The notes under the pieces are model-generated. The model made no database searches and had not been told where the DNA came from. It saw only the letters and a list, made by a program, of their open reading frames with translations. A stretch of DNA of 64,000 bases from contig QLIY01000278.1 of assembly GCA_003260075.1 (NCBI GenBank), forward strand, positions 109,058-173,057, written 5' to 3'. This document shows, in pieces, positions 49,072 through 60,187 of this stretch; the stretch's first letter is position 1, and each line of letters opens with the position of its first letter. The position numbers and the translations under genes were made by a program. Source of the DNA: Phallusia mammillata. Its lineage: Eukaryota > Chordata > Ascidiacea > Phlebobranchia > Ascidiidae.

Positions 49072-49399
49072 GTTCGTACCATACCTAGGTATTGGTAATT
49101 TGGGCCTTTCGAGCAATGAATTACACCAGTAATATACAAGCATCGTATAACTGCAAGCTTAGGGATTAAGACATATAGTTTTTTTGCTTAACTGTTGCAT
49201 GTATTTTTTTTTGCTTGACAAAAAACATAAAAAACTCACATGAAAGGGTGACATTTAAAGCACAGCAAAGATATTCTACGCAACATATTATGTACTGACT
49301 CCTTGGGGTCGAAATAAGGTACCTTACACGTCACTTTTTTATGGAAAATTGTGACATTACAGCTTTCACAGCTTTTCACCAAATCCGAAAGAACTGCAC

Positions 49400-49521
49400 C
49401 AGGTTGAAACGACATGAACTGCAAAATTTAGAAGGGTACCATCGGTGCAAAAGAGTGAAACGTGCTGCAGCTACGCCGTATTATAAAGCGTTATGTGACG
49501 AGGGCTTACAAGAAAGTGAGT
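49400..49521 (+). other. Exon-like segment, copy b, with donor
   Basis: An open frame preceded by CACCAG and followed by GTGAGT. It reads RLKRHELQNLEGYHRCKRVK, then RAAATPYYKALCDEGLQE. About 120 bp are shared with 50435-50550 at high identity, and the frame is kept in both. It contains a basic KRVKR stretch. No family is recognised. Confidence 0.4.
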
Positions 49522-49569
49522 TTTGCGCACATTCGAATGACTATTGACGACAATAAGTTCCAGTGGTTG

Positions 49570-49690
49570 CTGCATCCCTAGTTTTGTTGTCCTTATTTTA
49601 TTAGCCAAACTACAATAAAGTACTTGGGGGGGGGGTGCATCACTAGTTTTGTTGTCCTTATTTTATTAGCCAAACTACAATAAAGTACTT
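49570..49690. repeat. 55-bp duplication with G10 at the junction
   Basis: The TGCATCCCTAGTTTTGTTGT segment through CAATAAAGTACT is present on both sides of G10 (49626-49635). Confidence 0.88.
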
Positions 49691-50434
49691 AGTTTGTCTT
49701 TGTTTCAGGAAAAGTGTGAGCCAACGACTTATGGTATTGTACAAATAACATGTCGTGTTTCCGTTAGTTGGCGTATAAACCGGCTGGAAATGAGATGAAA
49801 TTTATTGCCATCCGTCCTTTTCTAAGAAAACAGCATATTGTACCATAAACGTTACATATTTCATTTTCACGGTCAATTTACTACGAGGTGTACACCAAAA
49901 GCAATGTGAAAAAGGCATTTGTGACATCACTATCGTGAACGCGTCTTTATATTCGATCATGTGTGACAAGGCTTCCCATATGAGCTCAACAACGAATTAT
50001 TTCCTGCGCTTACAAAACGACACCAGTAACACATTAGGATGCAAGCAGAAAAAACTGCTCCCTTAAGAATTACGGCGCTTAAAGTCATTTGTTGCACACA
50101 GGTCACAAAAACATTGAAAGCTGAATATTTAATCAAGTTTAAAAAGCTCTTCTGGCAATCGTATCTTTATTTTTTAGCCCTATGCAGGTCGTCGAAACGT
50201 CTGAATAAAAGATACGTTTCGACTAGTTGGGTAACTGATGGGGCCCCACAAGAGGGGTGGAGCACCCGGTGAGCCGAACCGGGGCCCATAATTGTTGGGT
50301 TAATTACAAACTACAGAGGCAAATGTGTATGTTTTTAAAAAAAAATAGTGCTGGTGCGTGCGTTATAATAGCTATGTTACACTTATTTAATTTAGTCACA
50401 GCTTTGTGAATAAACGAGCTACTTTATTGGACTA

Positions 50435-50550
50435 TATTGAAACGACATGAACTGCAAAATTTAAAAGGGTACCAACGGTGCAAAAGAGTGAAACGTGCTG
50501 CAGCTACGCCGTGTTATAAAGCGTTATGTGACGAGGGCTTACCAGGAAGT
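50435..50550 (+). other. Exon-like segment, copy c, with donor
   Basis: Frame LKRHELQNLKGYQRCKRVKR, then AAATPCYKALCDEGLPG, followed by GTAAGT. It is bracketed by direct repeats (GTGAATAAACGAGCTACTTT near 50406 and a near-match near 50563). No acceptor AG precedes it here, unlike copy b. Confidence 0.4.
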
Positions 50551-52984
50551 AAGTGTTAGCGAGTTTTGTGAATAAGCGACCTACTTTATTGGACCATATT
50601 TGTTGAAGTTCATAAAGCGGCAATTGTGTGTGCGAAGACGTTTACTTTGCTGTCTGCCTTTTTGATTGGTCTGTACGTACCTAGGAGAAACTTACCGTCA
50701 AGGTATACCTTGTTTTTAACCAATTAGCAGCAATGGGGTCTCGAGTCCGACTTAAGTCTCCATTTTCAAAGACTTGACCAGAGTGTCAGCTGTGAAAAGA
50801 CTTGACTTGGTACATCAACAACAAAAAGGAAAATTTTGCACCAGATAAACCTGTTCAGTTGGCTTCCACCAAACAACAGCATACATTTACTGTGCGATTC
50901 GTAGTTATTTCTGCCTAATTTTCACGTAATGAGGTCGCTGCTACATGCAAAAACTTTCTTTCGCTAGTATTGTGTTGTAGTTGTCGCTCGATTTGAAGCA
51001 AACGCAGCACATGTCAAGACAAAGTATTTGCTTTTAATCATTTACTTTGCTGTACAAACGCTCTAGTGCAGTGGTGGGGAACCTTATTGATGTTAAAATC
51101 CACCAAACGGTTCATCGACACTCGTTTAGGTCACCATTTCCCAGGCCAAGAACAATGGTGTTCCAACTTTTTTTTACAGAATGGTTGCATAACTTACAGA
51201 ATGGTTGTTTTGCTATGCTCTTGTAAAGTTGTAGGACTTAAGGTCCAATCTAAATAAAAATCCCTCAGTACATTTCCACCTTCAATACATACTTCAGGAT
51301 TTATATAACCTGAAACCTGTCCTTGAAACTTGTTTGTTTACAAAGGTCTTTGTAGAACTTTGGTCTCTTGGTAGTCTTACGGAAATCGCCACTATGGGAA
51401 CATTGGCTCTTATTAGAAAACCGCTAACCAAAAACTAATTCAATGGTAATGTGGAATAAAGGTCAACAAATACGTTTCTGTCCATTTTTCGGCGCCTAGT
51501 GTTGTCGTTAATATCAACATTCTAAAAATGTATTTTTAAATACAAGGCCGCATATAGCCGTAAACCGCACACTGTAAACCAATTTGGGTGAGAAAAACCC
51601 AAAAAAGTTTGGTCTCTTGGGGGGGGACACCCAAAAGAGAATTTAAGTAGTTTTAACCCAAACCTGGTTGGATTAAATACAGTTCAACCTTATTAAATTA
51701 CCCAACACATTGTTTGGGTTTAATTAAATTTTAACGTTTAATTAAGTATTGTGTGGCTCAATAACTTTCTCCAATAAAAATAGGCAATACACTTACGATT
51801 TTCAAGCAATGTTTAATGTCCGTTTGCAAAGCAGTGCAACGGCCAAAACTTGGTCCAAGGTGATAAGTGCCTATGTGACAGAAACTAAAGGCTAAAGCAC
51901 GTAAAAGGTATCGGTGTTTGGATGTGTAAAGTAGTAAAATGCGAGTACCGGTAGGTTGTTTTTAGTTTTCGCTCGAATTAGCCTTTCAATAAATACAATA
52001 AACGTATTTTTTGCATTGTTTATCTTATTATTCGTGAAGGGTCACGGAAAATCTATAGAGATTAAAAGGGGTCGCGATCAAAAAAGTTTGTGAAACCTCT
52101 GGTCAAAAGCACGTTTTCAAACAAGATCGGTGCGGTCAGCCCTGACTATTTGGAATCAGTTCCATGTAGCTCTTATAACCGTTGAGTTTTTCTTCCAAAC
52201 ACAGCTTGCGTTCAGAATACAACGCCACTATGTGGAAGCAACAATCGTGTAATTATTAATGAGTGGCAATGTCTTTCAAAATGACAAAGTTCTTTTTAAA
52301 TGCTTCTCACGAGATGTCTCTAGAGAGTTACTCAAAACAATCAAAAAATCGCGATCAAAAAAGTTTGGGAAGCCCTGCTTTAATCCGTGGTTTTTCAGGT
52401 TATTACGAACGTTATATTTTATGGGCACTTTCTCTTGGGTTTGAATTGAGCGATTTTTGGTGGTGAATGCATTAGTGACGTCGCAATGAATTTAGTTTCG
52501 CCACTTGGCATAATTGTAAACTCGGCGCCTAAAAAAGTTTCTCAGGAGGGAAGATCTTTTGAGTAAACAATTTTTCTCAAGTTAGCCTTTAAAATGACAG
52601 AGAAATAAGGTCTTAGTATTTCAGCAGATATGAATCTCACCGAACGTTATTGATACAATGAGAAAAAAGAGCATATTTTAATTCATATGTTTTTGCTTGT
52701 GGGATTCGTCGAAATGAGAGTTTTGTGTGAAAGGCAGTGCAAACCATTTATTTTTGAAGATTACTGGCACATGGTTTGTACAAGTCAAATTGTGTCGTTA
52801 ATATGTTGGTGTGCGACATTTAGAATAAATCTGGCTAAGCACAGGTCTCTGTGTATAATGTGGCTCTTTTTGGAAACACAGTAAAGAATGTGGCTTGTAG
52901 GCTTTGACTGGTTGGCCAACCCTGTCCTAGTTGGTTTGCCACGATTTGTTTCATGACATAAACCAAACTCAACCCTTTAGAAGC

Positions 52985-53100
52985 GTACGAGATTTACTCC
53001 TAGATATTTCTAGTTTATGCCTTGCTATAGGCATGGAGGAATACTTGGTGACCGGCTTCTTCGTTATAACGCCTTCAATGTGCTGGCGTACATTTAAGTT
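52985..53100 (+). mobile_element. SINE fragment
   Basis: Body of family 1 without the head: TTATGCCTTGCTATAGGCAT, GGTGACCGGCTTCTTCG, then CGCCTTCAATGTGCTGGCGT. Confidence 0.55.
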
Positions 53101-53968
53101 TGTGAAAGGACGCAACGGCTGAACAGCAGGACAGCAAAATAAACGACAACATTCCAACGCAGCAGGTAGTCTAAGATAATGTATTTGAGTGTTCGGGTGT
53201 TGAATTTATACCATCCAAAGAAAATCAATTTGGTTTTGGCTAGTTTGTAAATAATAAAGAACAACAGAATTTTTAATTTTGCGCAAAAAATAACTTATCA
53301 CTAAGGCTACAATTTTGAATAAATTGTCGTCTTGTCCACCACAGACAAACGAAAGATCCGTAATTCTTTTACAGGCTAGTAACGACGGAGAAACCCGAAT
53401 ACAATGCATTGTTTTTGCATTGTAACAACACAGTTGATGGCAAACCTTATGCGTTGATTTAAAACTGCCCAAAACTCAGTGGTACTGGGAAATGGTCTCG
53501 TAGAAAATGAGCATATTGCGCCGTGCTACGCCTGCAGGTACTTTGATGATTTATCAATATTTAGACTGGAATTGGCTAGTAAATTTTCTTCTCATCACTT
53601 GTACGTACGCCACACCCATCTCCGAACCGCATGTTGGTGTATCAGGAAAACTTCCTCTCTGGGATGCCGCATCCCGTCGACTTTGACAAAAGTTGTAATT
53701 TCCTACCGTGCATTAAGATAACACATGGAGTTGTTTGTTTATATTTATGTTTCAATATAATCCTTTTGTTTCTTGTGTTTGTTGACATTTTGGCAACACG
53801 GCTTTAGGAACATGTTAATATTTTTGGACTGCTGGTTCTGGTTGCTATCGTACTTACTCTGTTTGGATATTTTAATTATATTAGAATTTAGTTTATATTA
53901 TAAACTAATAACTAAACAATGGAATAAAGGCTGAATTTTCGAAATGCTATGAATAAAACAAGAAAAGC

Positions 53969-53982
53969 TATAAATTATAAAT
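53969..53982 (+). promoter_or_regulatory. TATA box of peptide gene copy 1
   Basis: TATAAATTATAAAT, followed by AGGAG. It is conserved exactly in the second copy (56207-56220) although the surroundings have diverged, and lies about 235 nt before the ATG. Confidence 0.6.
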
Positions 53983-54204
53983 AGGAGGGTCTTTGTAATT
54001 ATTGATTAAGAACGTCTGGTGCAAACACAGTTTTGTATGTAGCTTAGATGCAGGCAGACTTAGATGTATGTTAAAACCTTGTACATATAGGTATAGGCCA
54101 ATTTGCTACATACAAATGTTCGTTTTTGGTACAATGTTTGTGCCAAGAATTTACAAACCTTATTTACATTTTTGGATTTTTAGACTTGTGCTAAAAACTT
54201 GAAC

Positions 54205-54710
54205 ATGAAGGGATTAATTCTGTTTATTTTGGTCAGCCTCGTTATGATGGAGCTTATCAAAGCAAAGTAAGATGATTTAAGAAAGTTTTTTTGCAAATTA
54301 GGTAAAAACCGAAGCCTGTATAAAATCGATGTATTTTGTTTCGCAGGCGATTAATTAAAACTACTTTACGAAAAACTAGAATAATTACTAATTCACCTTA
54401 ATGGCCTTACAAGACATTTTGTGCCTTTTTAAGTTAATTCAATAACAATAGTGTTTGGTTTGTTATAAACGAATTTACTAGCGTACAAATTTTTGTAACA
54501 AACAAGATTTTTCCATTTTATTTTGGTCGTTTAAAACGTGTTCGGTTCGCAGGCCTCGTAGACATACTTCTACCTTCTTGGACGGAACTAAAGCTAAGAA
54601 GGAACCCGACTTCCAAGATGTTTTCGGGGAGTTTTTTTCAAGACTACTCTGAAGATATGATGATGGCAAACCTGTTTGATGCTCTCGAAAGAATGCGTCA
54701 AGCGAAATGA
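54205..54710 (+). CDS. Small secreted peptide, copy 1, with frameshift
   Basis: Exon 1 54205-54266: MKGLILFILVSLVMMELIKA, a signal peptide, with phase-2 donor GTAAG. Exon 2 from 54553 (acceptor TTCGCAG). As read, the frame leaves the family after a T7 run (54632-54638) and stops at 54650-54652, giving 53 residues. The other copy's frame is open to a stop at 54708-54710, and with one T fewer exon 2 would have exactly the same length as in copy 2. So it is either a recent pseudogene or a base-call error in the homopolymer. After the signal peptide comes a basic P-R-R segment, a K-K-E-P-D-F segment and, beyond the shift, an acidic then amphipathic C-terminal part (NLFDALERMR). An AG acceptor lies 21 nt before the ATG. 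No known family was recognised. Confidence 0.65.
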
Positions 54711-55207
54711 ATACCCTAAAATAGTTTTACACTAAATAACATGTGTTCGGACTTTGTTTTGTTTCAACATCTTTTTGCAAGTTTTTGTGTTAGTTTAAAC
54801 TTTGTGGATTATGTTTAATAATGCAATGCTTTGCAACCATTTCGTTTTAACTGTCGCTAAACTTTTTTAAAAGCGGGGAAAAATTGCATAAACTCTTTCA
54901 GAAGGACTACATTTCTTAACTTTTCAGAATGAATACATTTCAAAACCGGGGTCTTCAACTCAACTATGAGCTGAACAAAGGCACAATATTATTTAAAGGC
55001 ACATATACAAATTCAAACGTACGGTATAATAATAATTTCAATCTTAATAGTCCACTAGCCACGATACTCTTCAACTACGATTGTATTTGGCGCCGATGTN
55101 CGGTTAATTCAAAGCCGGATTCGACCGTCGGGCCCGAGTTTGGTTACCCGACTTACATAATTTCCCCATGAAAACATTGAAATTTCCCACTAGTGGGAAA
55201 TTTCCCA

Positions 55208-55310
55208 CTGGTTAAGAACCACTGTTATAACGCCTTCAGTGGGCTGGCGTTCTGTGATTTATATTTAAATGTGTCGTTATTGCTGGTTTGCATAAAGGCT
55301 GATATGAGTT
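55208..55310 (+). mobile_element. hAT right end abutting a SINE fragment
   Basis: GGTTAAGAACCACTG ends at about 55223, immediately followed by TTATAACGCCTTCAGTGGGC of the SINE body and its tail GTCGTTATTGCTGGTTTGCA. The SINE normally reads CGGTTATAACG here, so the hAT element inserted into the SINE. The left half is missing, perhaps lost near the N at 55100. Confidence 0.55.
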
Positions 55311-56206
55311 TATGTTCATTTTAACTGATTTACTGTGTTCCTACATGTAATTTTACCGCTTTTTGTAGTTTGAGTACATGTGGTATTTGGATTACTTTGA
55401 AACGAAATAAATTGATGAAACGTCTATATGATGGAATACTAGATGGAACTTGTCCACTTCTGAGTGCAAGGGTATTTTTATTCGTGCTACAAAAACAAAT
55501 AAATATAAGCTTTGTCTTGGTTATGGCCGCTTTTCCAGTTATACCCGTACCCGAATAGTTTTTGCGATGATTATTATTGATAATTTGATAAACTACATAA
55601 TAATTAGACATACACAATAGACAATAATATACAATTAAAAAACAAGACGTTTTAGGGCTGTTGGACATTAGGTTAAGTCCAGCAACTAGTCCGGTAATTT
55701 CTTAATTTTTTTAACACAGAACGTGAAGTCTGGCCCGAATTGCAACCAATTTTTGAGCATATTCGGCCGTGCTACGCTATCTTTGGTGATTTATTTAAAA
55801 AAATGACTGGCATATAATCTTCTTTTTTTGGAGCATGTAAGAACACACAAGCCACGTCCATTGCACACCGTATGTTGCAACCACGCCCAAACCATGTTGT
55901 GTCAGGAAAACTTCCCCTTTTGGTATGGCGCTTCCCGTCGACTTTGGCAGAAGTTGTAATTTCCTCATATGCTTGCTGCACAAAGTTAACAAATGGAGTT
56001 GTTTGTATTTATTTTGGAGCATTTTCGTGTTTGTTGACATTATGGCAAGAACGTTATAGAGAACCTGCTGTAATTGTCTTCTACTTTTGGATAATATTGT
56101 TACTCACTGTTTTTGTATTAAACTAAGACCAATAACTAAAATATTGAAAAAAGGTTAAATTTTTAAAGCTTTTGTGAACAAAGTAACAAAACGTTAGATA
56201 ACCAGC

Positions 56207-56220
56207 TATAAATTATAAAT
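56207..56220 (+). promoter_or_regulatory. TATA box of peptide gene copy 2
   Basis: TATAAATTATAAAT, the same as in copy 1, about 245 nt before the ATG at 56461. Confidence 0.6.
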
Positions 56221-56460
56221 AGGAGTGTGACTGTAGGTATTGATTAAGAACGTACTGCATACCCGATTTTATATGTAGCTTAGAAGCAGACAAACTTTTG
56301 CAAGTAGATGTATGTTGTAGCTTAGATGTATTTGAAAACCTTGCATATATCGCTATAGGCAACATTTGCTGAAAACAAATGTTGTTCTTTTTGTAAAATG
56401 TTTGTGCAAGAGTTTATATGCCTCAACTCATTTTTTTAGACTTGTGCTAAAAACTTGAAC

Positions 56461-56970
56461 ATGAAGGGATTCGTTCTGTTTCTTTTGGTCGGCCTCATTA
56501 TGATGGAGCTTATCGAAGCAAGGTAAGATGATTTGATAATTTTTTTTGAAAAATTAGGCAAAAACGGAAGTGTTTTTTGTACGAAATCAATGTATTTTTT
56601 TCGCAAGCGAATAAATAAGACGAATTTACGTAATAACTAATTTACCTTAATACCCGTACAAGACATTTTGTACCTTTTTTAAGTATATTAAAAAAAACGT
56701 TGTGTTTGCTGTGCTATAAATCAATTTACTGGCTTACAAATATTTGCAAAATAAACAACAAATATTATTTTTTTCATTTTATTTTGGTCGTTTAAACCGT
56801 GTTCGTTTCGCAGGCCTCGTAGGCCTACTTCAGCTTTGTTGGACGGAACTAAAGCTAAGAAGGAACCCGACTTCGAAAAAAATGTTTTCGAAATGCTTCA
56901 AGACTACACTGAAGATATGATAATGACAAACCTGTTTGATGCTCTCGAAAGAATGCGCGAAGTGCAATAA
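56461..56970 (+). CDS. Small secreted peptide, copy 2 (intact, 72 aa)
   Basis: Exon 1 56461-56522 (62 nt) gives MKGFVLFLLVGLIMMELIEA, a good signal peptide. A phase-2 intron (donor GTAAG, acceptor TTTCGCAG) falls just after it. Exon 2 56814-56970 gives the remaining 51 residues: R-PRRP start, LLDGTKAKKEPDF, then an acidic stretch EMLQDYTEDM and a probable C-terminal amphipathic helix NLFDALERMREVQ. There are no cysteines. The layout (signal peptide on its own exon, short charged mature part) suits a secreted peptide such as a host-defence or signalling peptide, but nothing identifies which. The AG acceptor is 21 nt before the ATG, as in copy 1. AATAAA overlaps the stop (56966). Confidence 0.75.
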
Positions 56971-57480
56971 ATACCCTAAAAAGATATACATGAAATGACA
57001 TGCGACATGTATTCGGATTTTTTGGACGGATAATAATTTTGTGATAACATTTTCTTACAATTTTGTGTGTTAATTCAAACTTGATGGAATCTGTTTAATA
57101 ATACAATGCTTTGCAACCATTTCGTAGCAATTGTTGTTAAACTATTTTAAAAGCGGGGTAATTTACGTAAAACAATATTATGTAAAGGCACATTTATAAA
57201 TCCCATGTACAGTACAACAATAATTACAATAGTCCAATACCCACCGTACCCTCCAGTGACTAATGTATGTGCCGCCAATGTTTTAAGTTTAGGGCTTCTA
57301 ATGGACGATATTGTCTTCTATGGCTAAGGAAACATTTAAAGTGGGCACCACCATTGGTTTGTTACAGTGATAACATAGAACAAGTAGCTAAGATGAACAA
57401 ATAATCTATACCTTGATCAGCTGTAAAGCATTTATGCAAATGGACAATAACTTTTTGTGTTTTATGAGGCTTATTATAAT

Positions 57481-58040
57481 TAGTGATGTACCGACTCGAC
57501 TAATTTTCGGTTCGGCCGAAACCAAATATTCGGCAGTTTTGCCGAATAAATTCGGCCGAATCAACCGAATCAGTTATGACGTCACGCGGAGTCGTATTCT
57601 ACGCGTTTGATATGAAAACATAAGTTTTGCTACCCTGCAAACAGCTCAGAATACTTGTGTTTCGTTATCATTTATGTTCTGTGGGGTTTAAAATTGCCTG
57701 AGGCATGGTTGCCAGGCTGCCAAAGATATCTAATTTGTTGTCTGGAGTGCGAAAAATAATAATACTTTAAAGATATATAATACTTTATTCGATTTTAGTT
57801 ATGGCGTAGTTTGAAAGATTGTTCATTACCTTATAAGGCAGAAAAGACGCGTTTTACGCTTGAAATGTGTGTTCGTAAAAGATTCGGTTTCGGCCGAATC
57901 GCAACAAATTATTCGGCCGAAACCGAATCTTTGTAAAAATGGCCGATTCTGCCGAATAAATTCAGNCCGAAACCGAATCTTTGTAAAAATGGCCGATTCT
58001 GCCGAATAAATTCAGCAAACCGAATATTCGGTACATCTCG
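57481..58040. mobile_element. MITE with TTCGGCCGAA-rich ends, internally doubled at N
   Basis: Ends are GATGTACCGA and TCGGTACATC. Multiple copies of the palindromic TTCGGCCGAA occur inside both halves. A 50-bp stretch (CCGAAACCGAATCTTTG, then TGCCGAATAAATTCAG) is repeated on both sides of the N at 57966. Confidence 0.8.
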
Positions 58041-58519
58041 CCTTTAATAGGCCCGAAGTAATGGTTTCTGTTTATCTTACGCATACAAAAAAATGATGTC
58101 AAGATAAGTGCCTAACGACAAACAGAAAGTTGGACTTTAAAACCATTGCCTTATTGTAATACCAGTACTGCATCAAAGTTTGTGGTACACGTGAAACTTA
58201 TTGTAACACGAAACCGATGCTTTAAGATATACGTTGGCTCAAGTATACAACCCTTCAGTATCATCATTAATAAGCAGACATGATTGGCAAAACCATTTCC
58301 GCACCGCACAATGTCGGTTTTTATAGTGTCCAGTGACATTTACCATGTTTTTGAGACGTTTTTTTTTTTTGGTTTGTACATAAGCGGGGGGGGGGACAAA
58401 GAAATACAGGAGTGAAGACGTTTGAACGAGTTATAATGTAGGAATTGTGTTGTATTTATGTACTATCTAAAATCTATGGCAGAGAACAAAACGAAAAGTT
58501 TTGTTTTAGTATGTAAAAG

Positions 58520-58582
58520 TTCAAGTTGGGTCGGGCTGTTATAAGAAAATTGTTCAAGTTGGGTCGGGCTGTTATAAGAAAC
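58520..58582. repeat. Short tandem duplication
   Basis: GTTCAAGTTGGGTCGGGCTG and the next bases TTATAAGAAA occur twice with a period of about 36 bp. Confidence 0.8.
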
Positions 58583-58664
58583 ATATGTAAATCAAATAAA
58601 ATAAACTCAAACTCAGCAGCAACTCAATTCAAACAACACGGTTAAACACGCAACACAGTACAAG

Positions 58665-58920
58665 CAAGGGCGTCCACAGGTTTTCGGTTAGGGGTGGTCA
58701 AGGTGGGTTCACTCTGCCCTTTCGGCCGGATGCAAATTTTTTTGTTTACATTTCTACGAATTTGTATCAAAATTGGCCAGAGCACAAATTATCAGAGTTA
58801 TATAATCGTTTTATTACATACTATTATCGTGCTCAAGTAAACCTTGCGTAAGGTGTAATATATACATTTGGGGTAATAATGTCAGCTGACCCCATTTGCC
58901 CCTATGTGCGGACGCCCTTG
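58665..58920. mobile_element. MITE with CAAGGGCGTCC ends
   Basis: CAAGGGCGTCCACAG at the left and CGGACGCCCTTG at the right. 256 bp, non-coding, no clear target duplication. Confidence 0.7.
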
Positions 58921-58995
58921 GTTCCGGGTCATTTTAGCATGATGTAGTCCCTCTTAGTACAAATACACACCCACACAGATTCTGATGGGTTAGAC

Positions 58996-59433
58996 CAGGT
59001 GTCACCGAACTTTTTTTGCAGTGGACCGGGTAATTTTTTTATTCAAGCTCGAGGGCCGCAAGTCCTGACACAGACTTTACAAAACAAGAACTCGCGAAGC
59101 AGATTTGACGGAACGGTCAAGTGCTTATGTCTTACCCCTGTTAAATTTGTAAAATGATAAAGAACGCTAAGTGTCTCATCTGCCAACTCATATTTCACAA
59201 GTCATTAAAGAAGGCAATTGTTCGCACACAATTATTATATTTTGCTTCTTGTCTGTGACGCCACAAACCGCTTTTGGATCATACTCATCCTTTGTAATCC
59301 TGTAAGACCAGGTAAAATCATTACTAGGTTTGCGCCTATCTTATCTTTGTTGTACCAAAAATACCTTCGGAGATCGAATACATTAACGCCGAGAGCCGGA
59401 TCTGGCCAGTGATCGGTGGTTTGGTGGCCTCTG
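58996..59433. mobile_element. hAT-type MITE, 438 bp
   Basis: Left end CAGGTGTCACCGAACTTTTT, right end GTTTGGTGGCCTCTG. Target duplications GGTTAGAC and GGTTAAAC match at 7 of 8. The inner layout (GTGGACCGGGTAA, GAGGGCCGCAAG, then TTGTTCGCACACAATTA) parallels the MITE at 13699. Confidence 0.85.
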
Positions 59434-60079
59434 GGTTAAACTAAAAGCTTGTTTTCACTAGGCTTACTGAGGCCTAACCTTACCTTGCGACTCCTTCCGT
59501 TTGCACTGCGATTGTTTGTGCGTACCTAAGTTTACTAAATAACATACTCGACCCCATTTCTATCTCACAATAACTGCGGGTGACCATAAATCACCACAAA
59601 AATTATTTGTTTCATATTTTAGATTCAAAAAAGTTTCGTATGGATCCAAAGTAATAAATGTTGTGTGATTTTGTATCTTGATATTCAAAGAGGATTGTTT
59701 GGGATGTTGTTCTTTAGATTGGGAGGGTGCTTATCTTACTTTTATGTTTTTAGAGCATATAGTCCCCTGTGCTTGGGAGTATGTATCAACACATTATTTA
59801 CATGCACTTAATCACAATGCTCAAAGACCAACAAAATACAACATGCAATCATTACAATGTGATAAGTAATTACACTTCAGTCAAATATAGCGTACCATCA
59901 TTTATCTATGTATAAGAACAACGTTTTCAAATCAGAAACCCGTGCACAGCGATAACACAAACCGTTTCACCGGTTCAAGCTGCTCGATACGCAGAAAATG
60001 GCTCGATAGGCGATCGCTTGCTTATTTCTCCGAGACAGTAGGTGGCGCAACGAAGCATAGGCGTAAAAAAAATTGCTTA

Positions 60080-60187
60080 GTCAGGCAGGAACTTGGCCGA
60101 ATGGCCAGGCGTGCCCGACACATATACAGACATAAAAAAAACTGATCGGGATTCGTCCCCGGGAGTTTCCTGGGTTCGAACCCCATG
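60080..60187 (+). mobile_element. Class II tRNA-like SINE copy
   Basis: A box in TTGGCCGAATGGCCAGGCG, spacer CATATACAGACATAAAAAAA, ATCGGGATTCGTCCCCGGGA, B box GGGTTCGAACCCC. The best ordered of the three copies. Confidence 0.65.

Larger units (their letters stand above)
48181..53478. other. Intergenic region with repeats and exon-like segments
   Basis: Holds an inverted repeat (48832-49071), three related exon-like segments (48620, 49400, 50435), a small G10-joined duplication (49570-49690), hAT-like ends at 51069, 52107, 52376 and 52914, and a SINE fragment (52985-53100). No complete gene could be built. Confidence 0.5.
53479..57280. repeat. 2.25-kb tandem duplication carrying the secreted peptide genes
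   Basis: Equivalent points are 53507 and 55757 (GAGCATATT, then CCGTGCTACGC), 53969 and 56207 (TATA), 54205 and 56461 (ATG), 54553 and 56814 (exon 2). The copies are clearly diverged in introns and flanks, so this is a genuine older duplication, unlike the homopolymer-joined ones. A SINE fragment and an N (55100) lie near the boundary. Confidence 0.9.

Noticed and set aside
51069..52107. One hAT element between CAGTGGTGGGG and GTGAAACCTCTGG
   Set aside because: The two ends are not inverse copies of each other and no 8-bp duplication was found. They are probably fragments of different elements.
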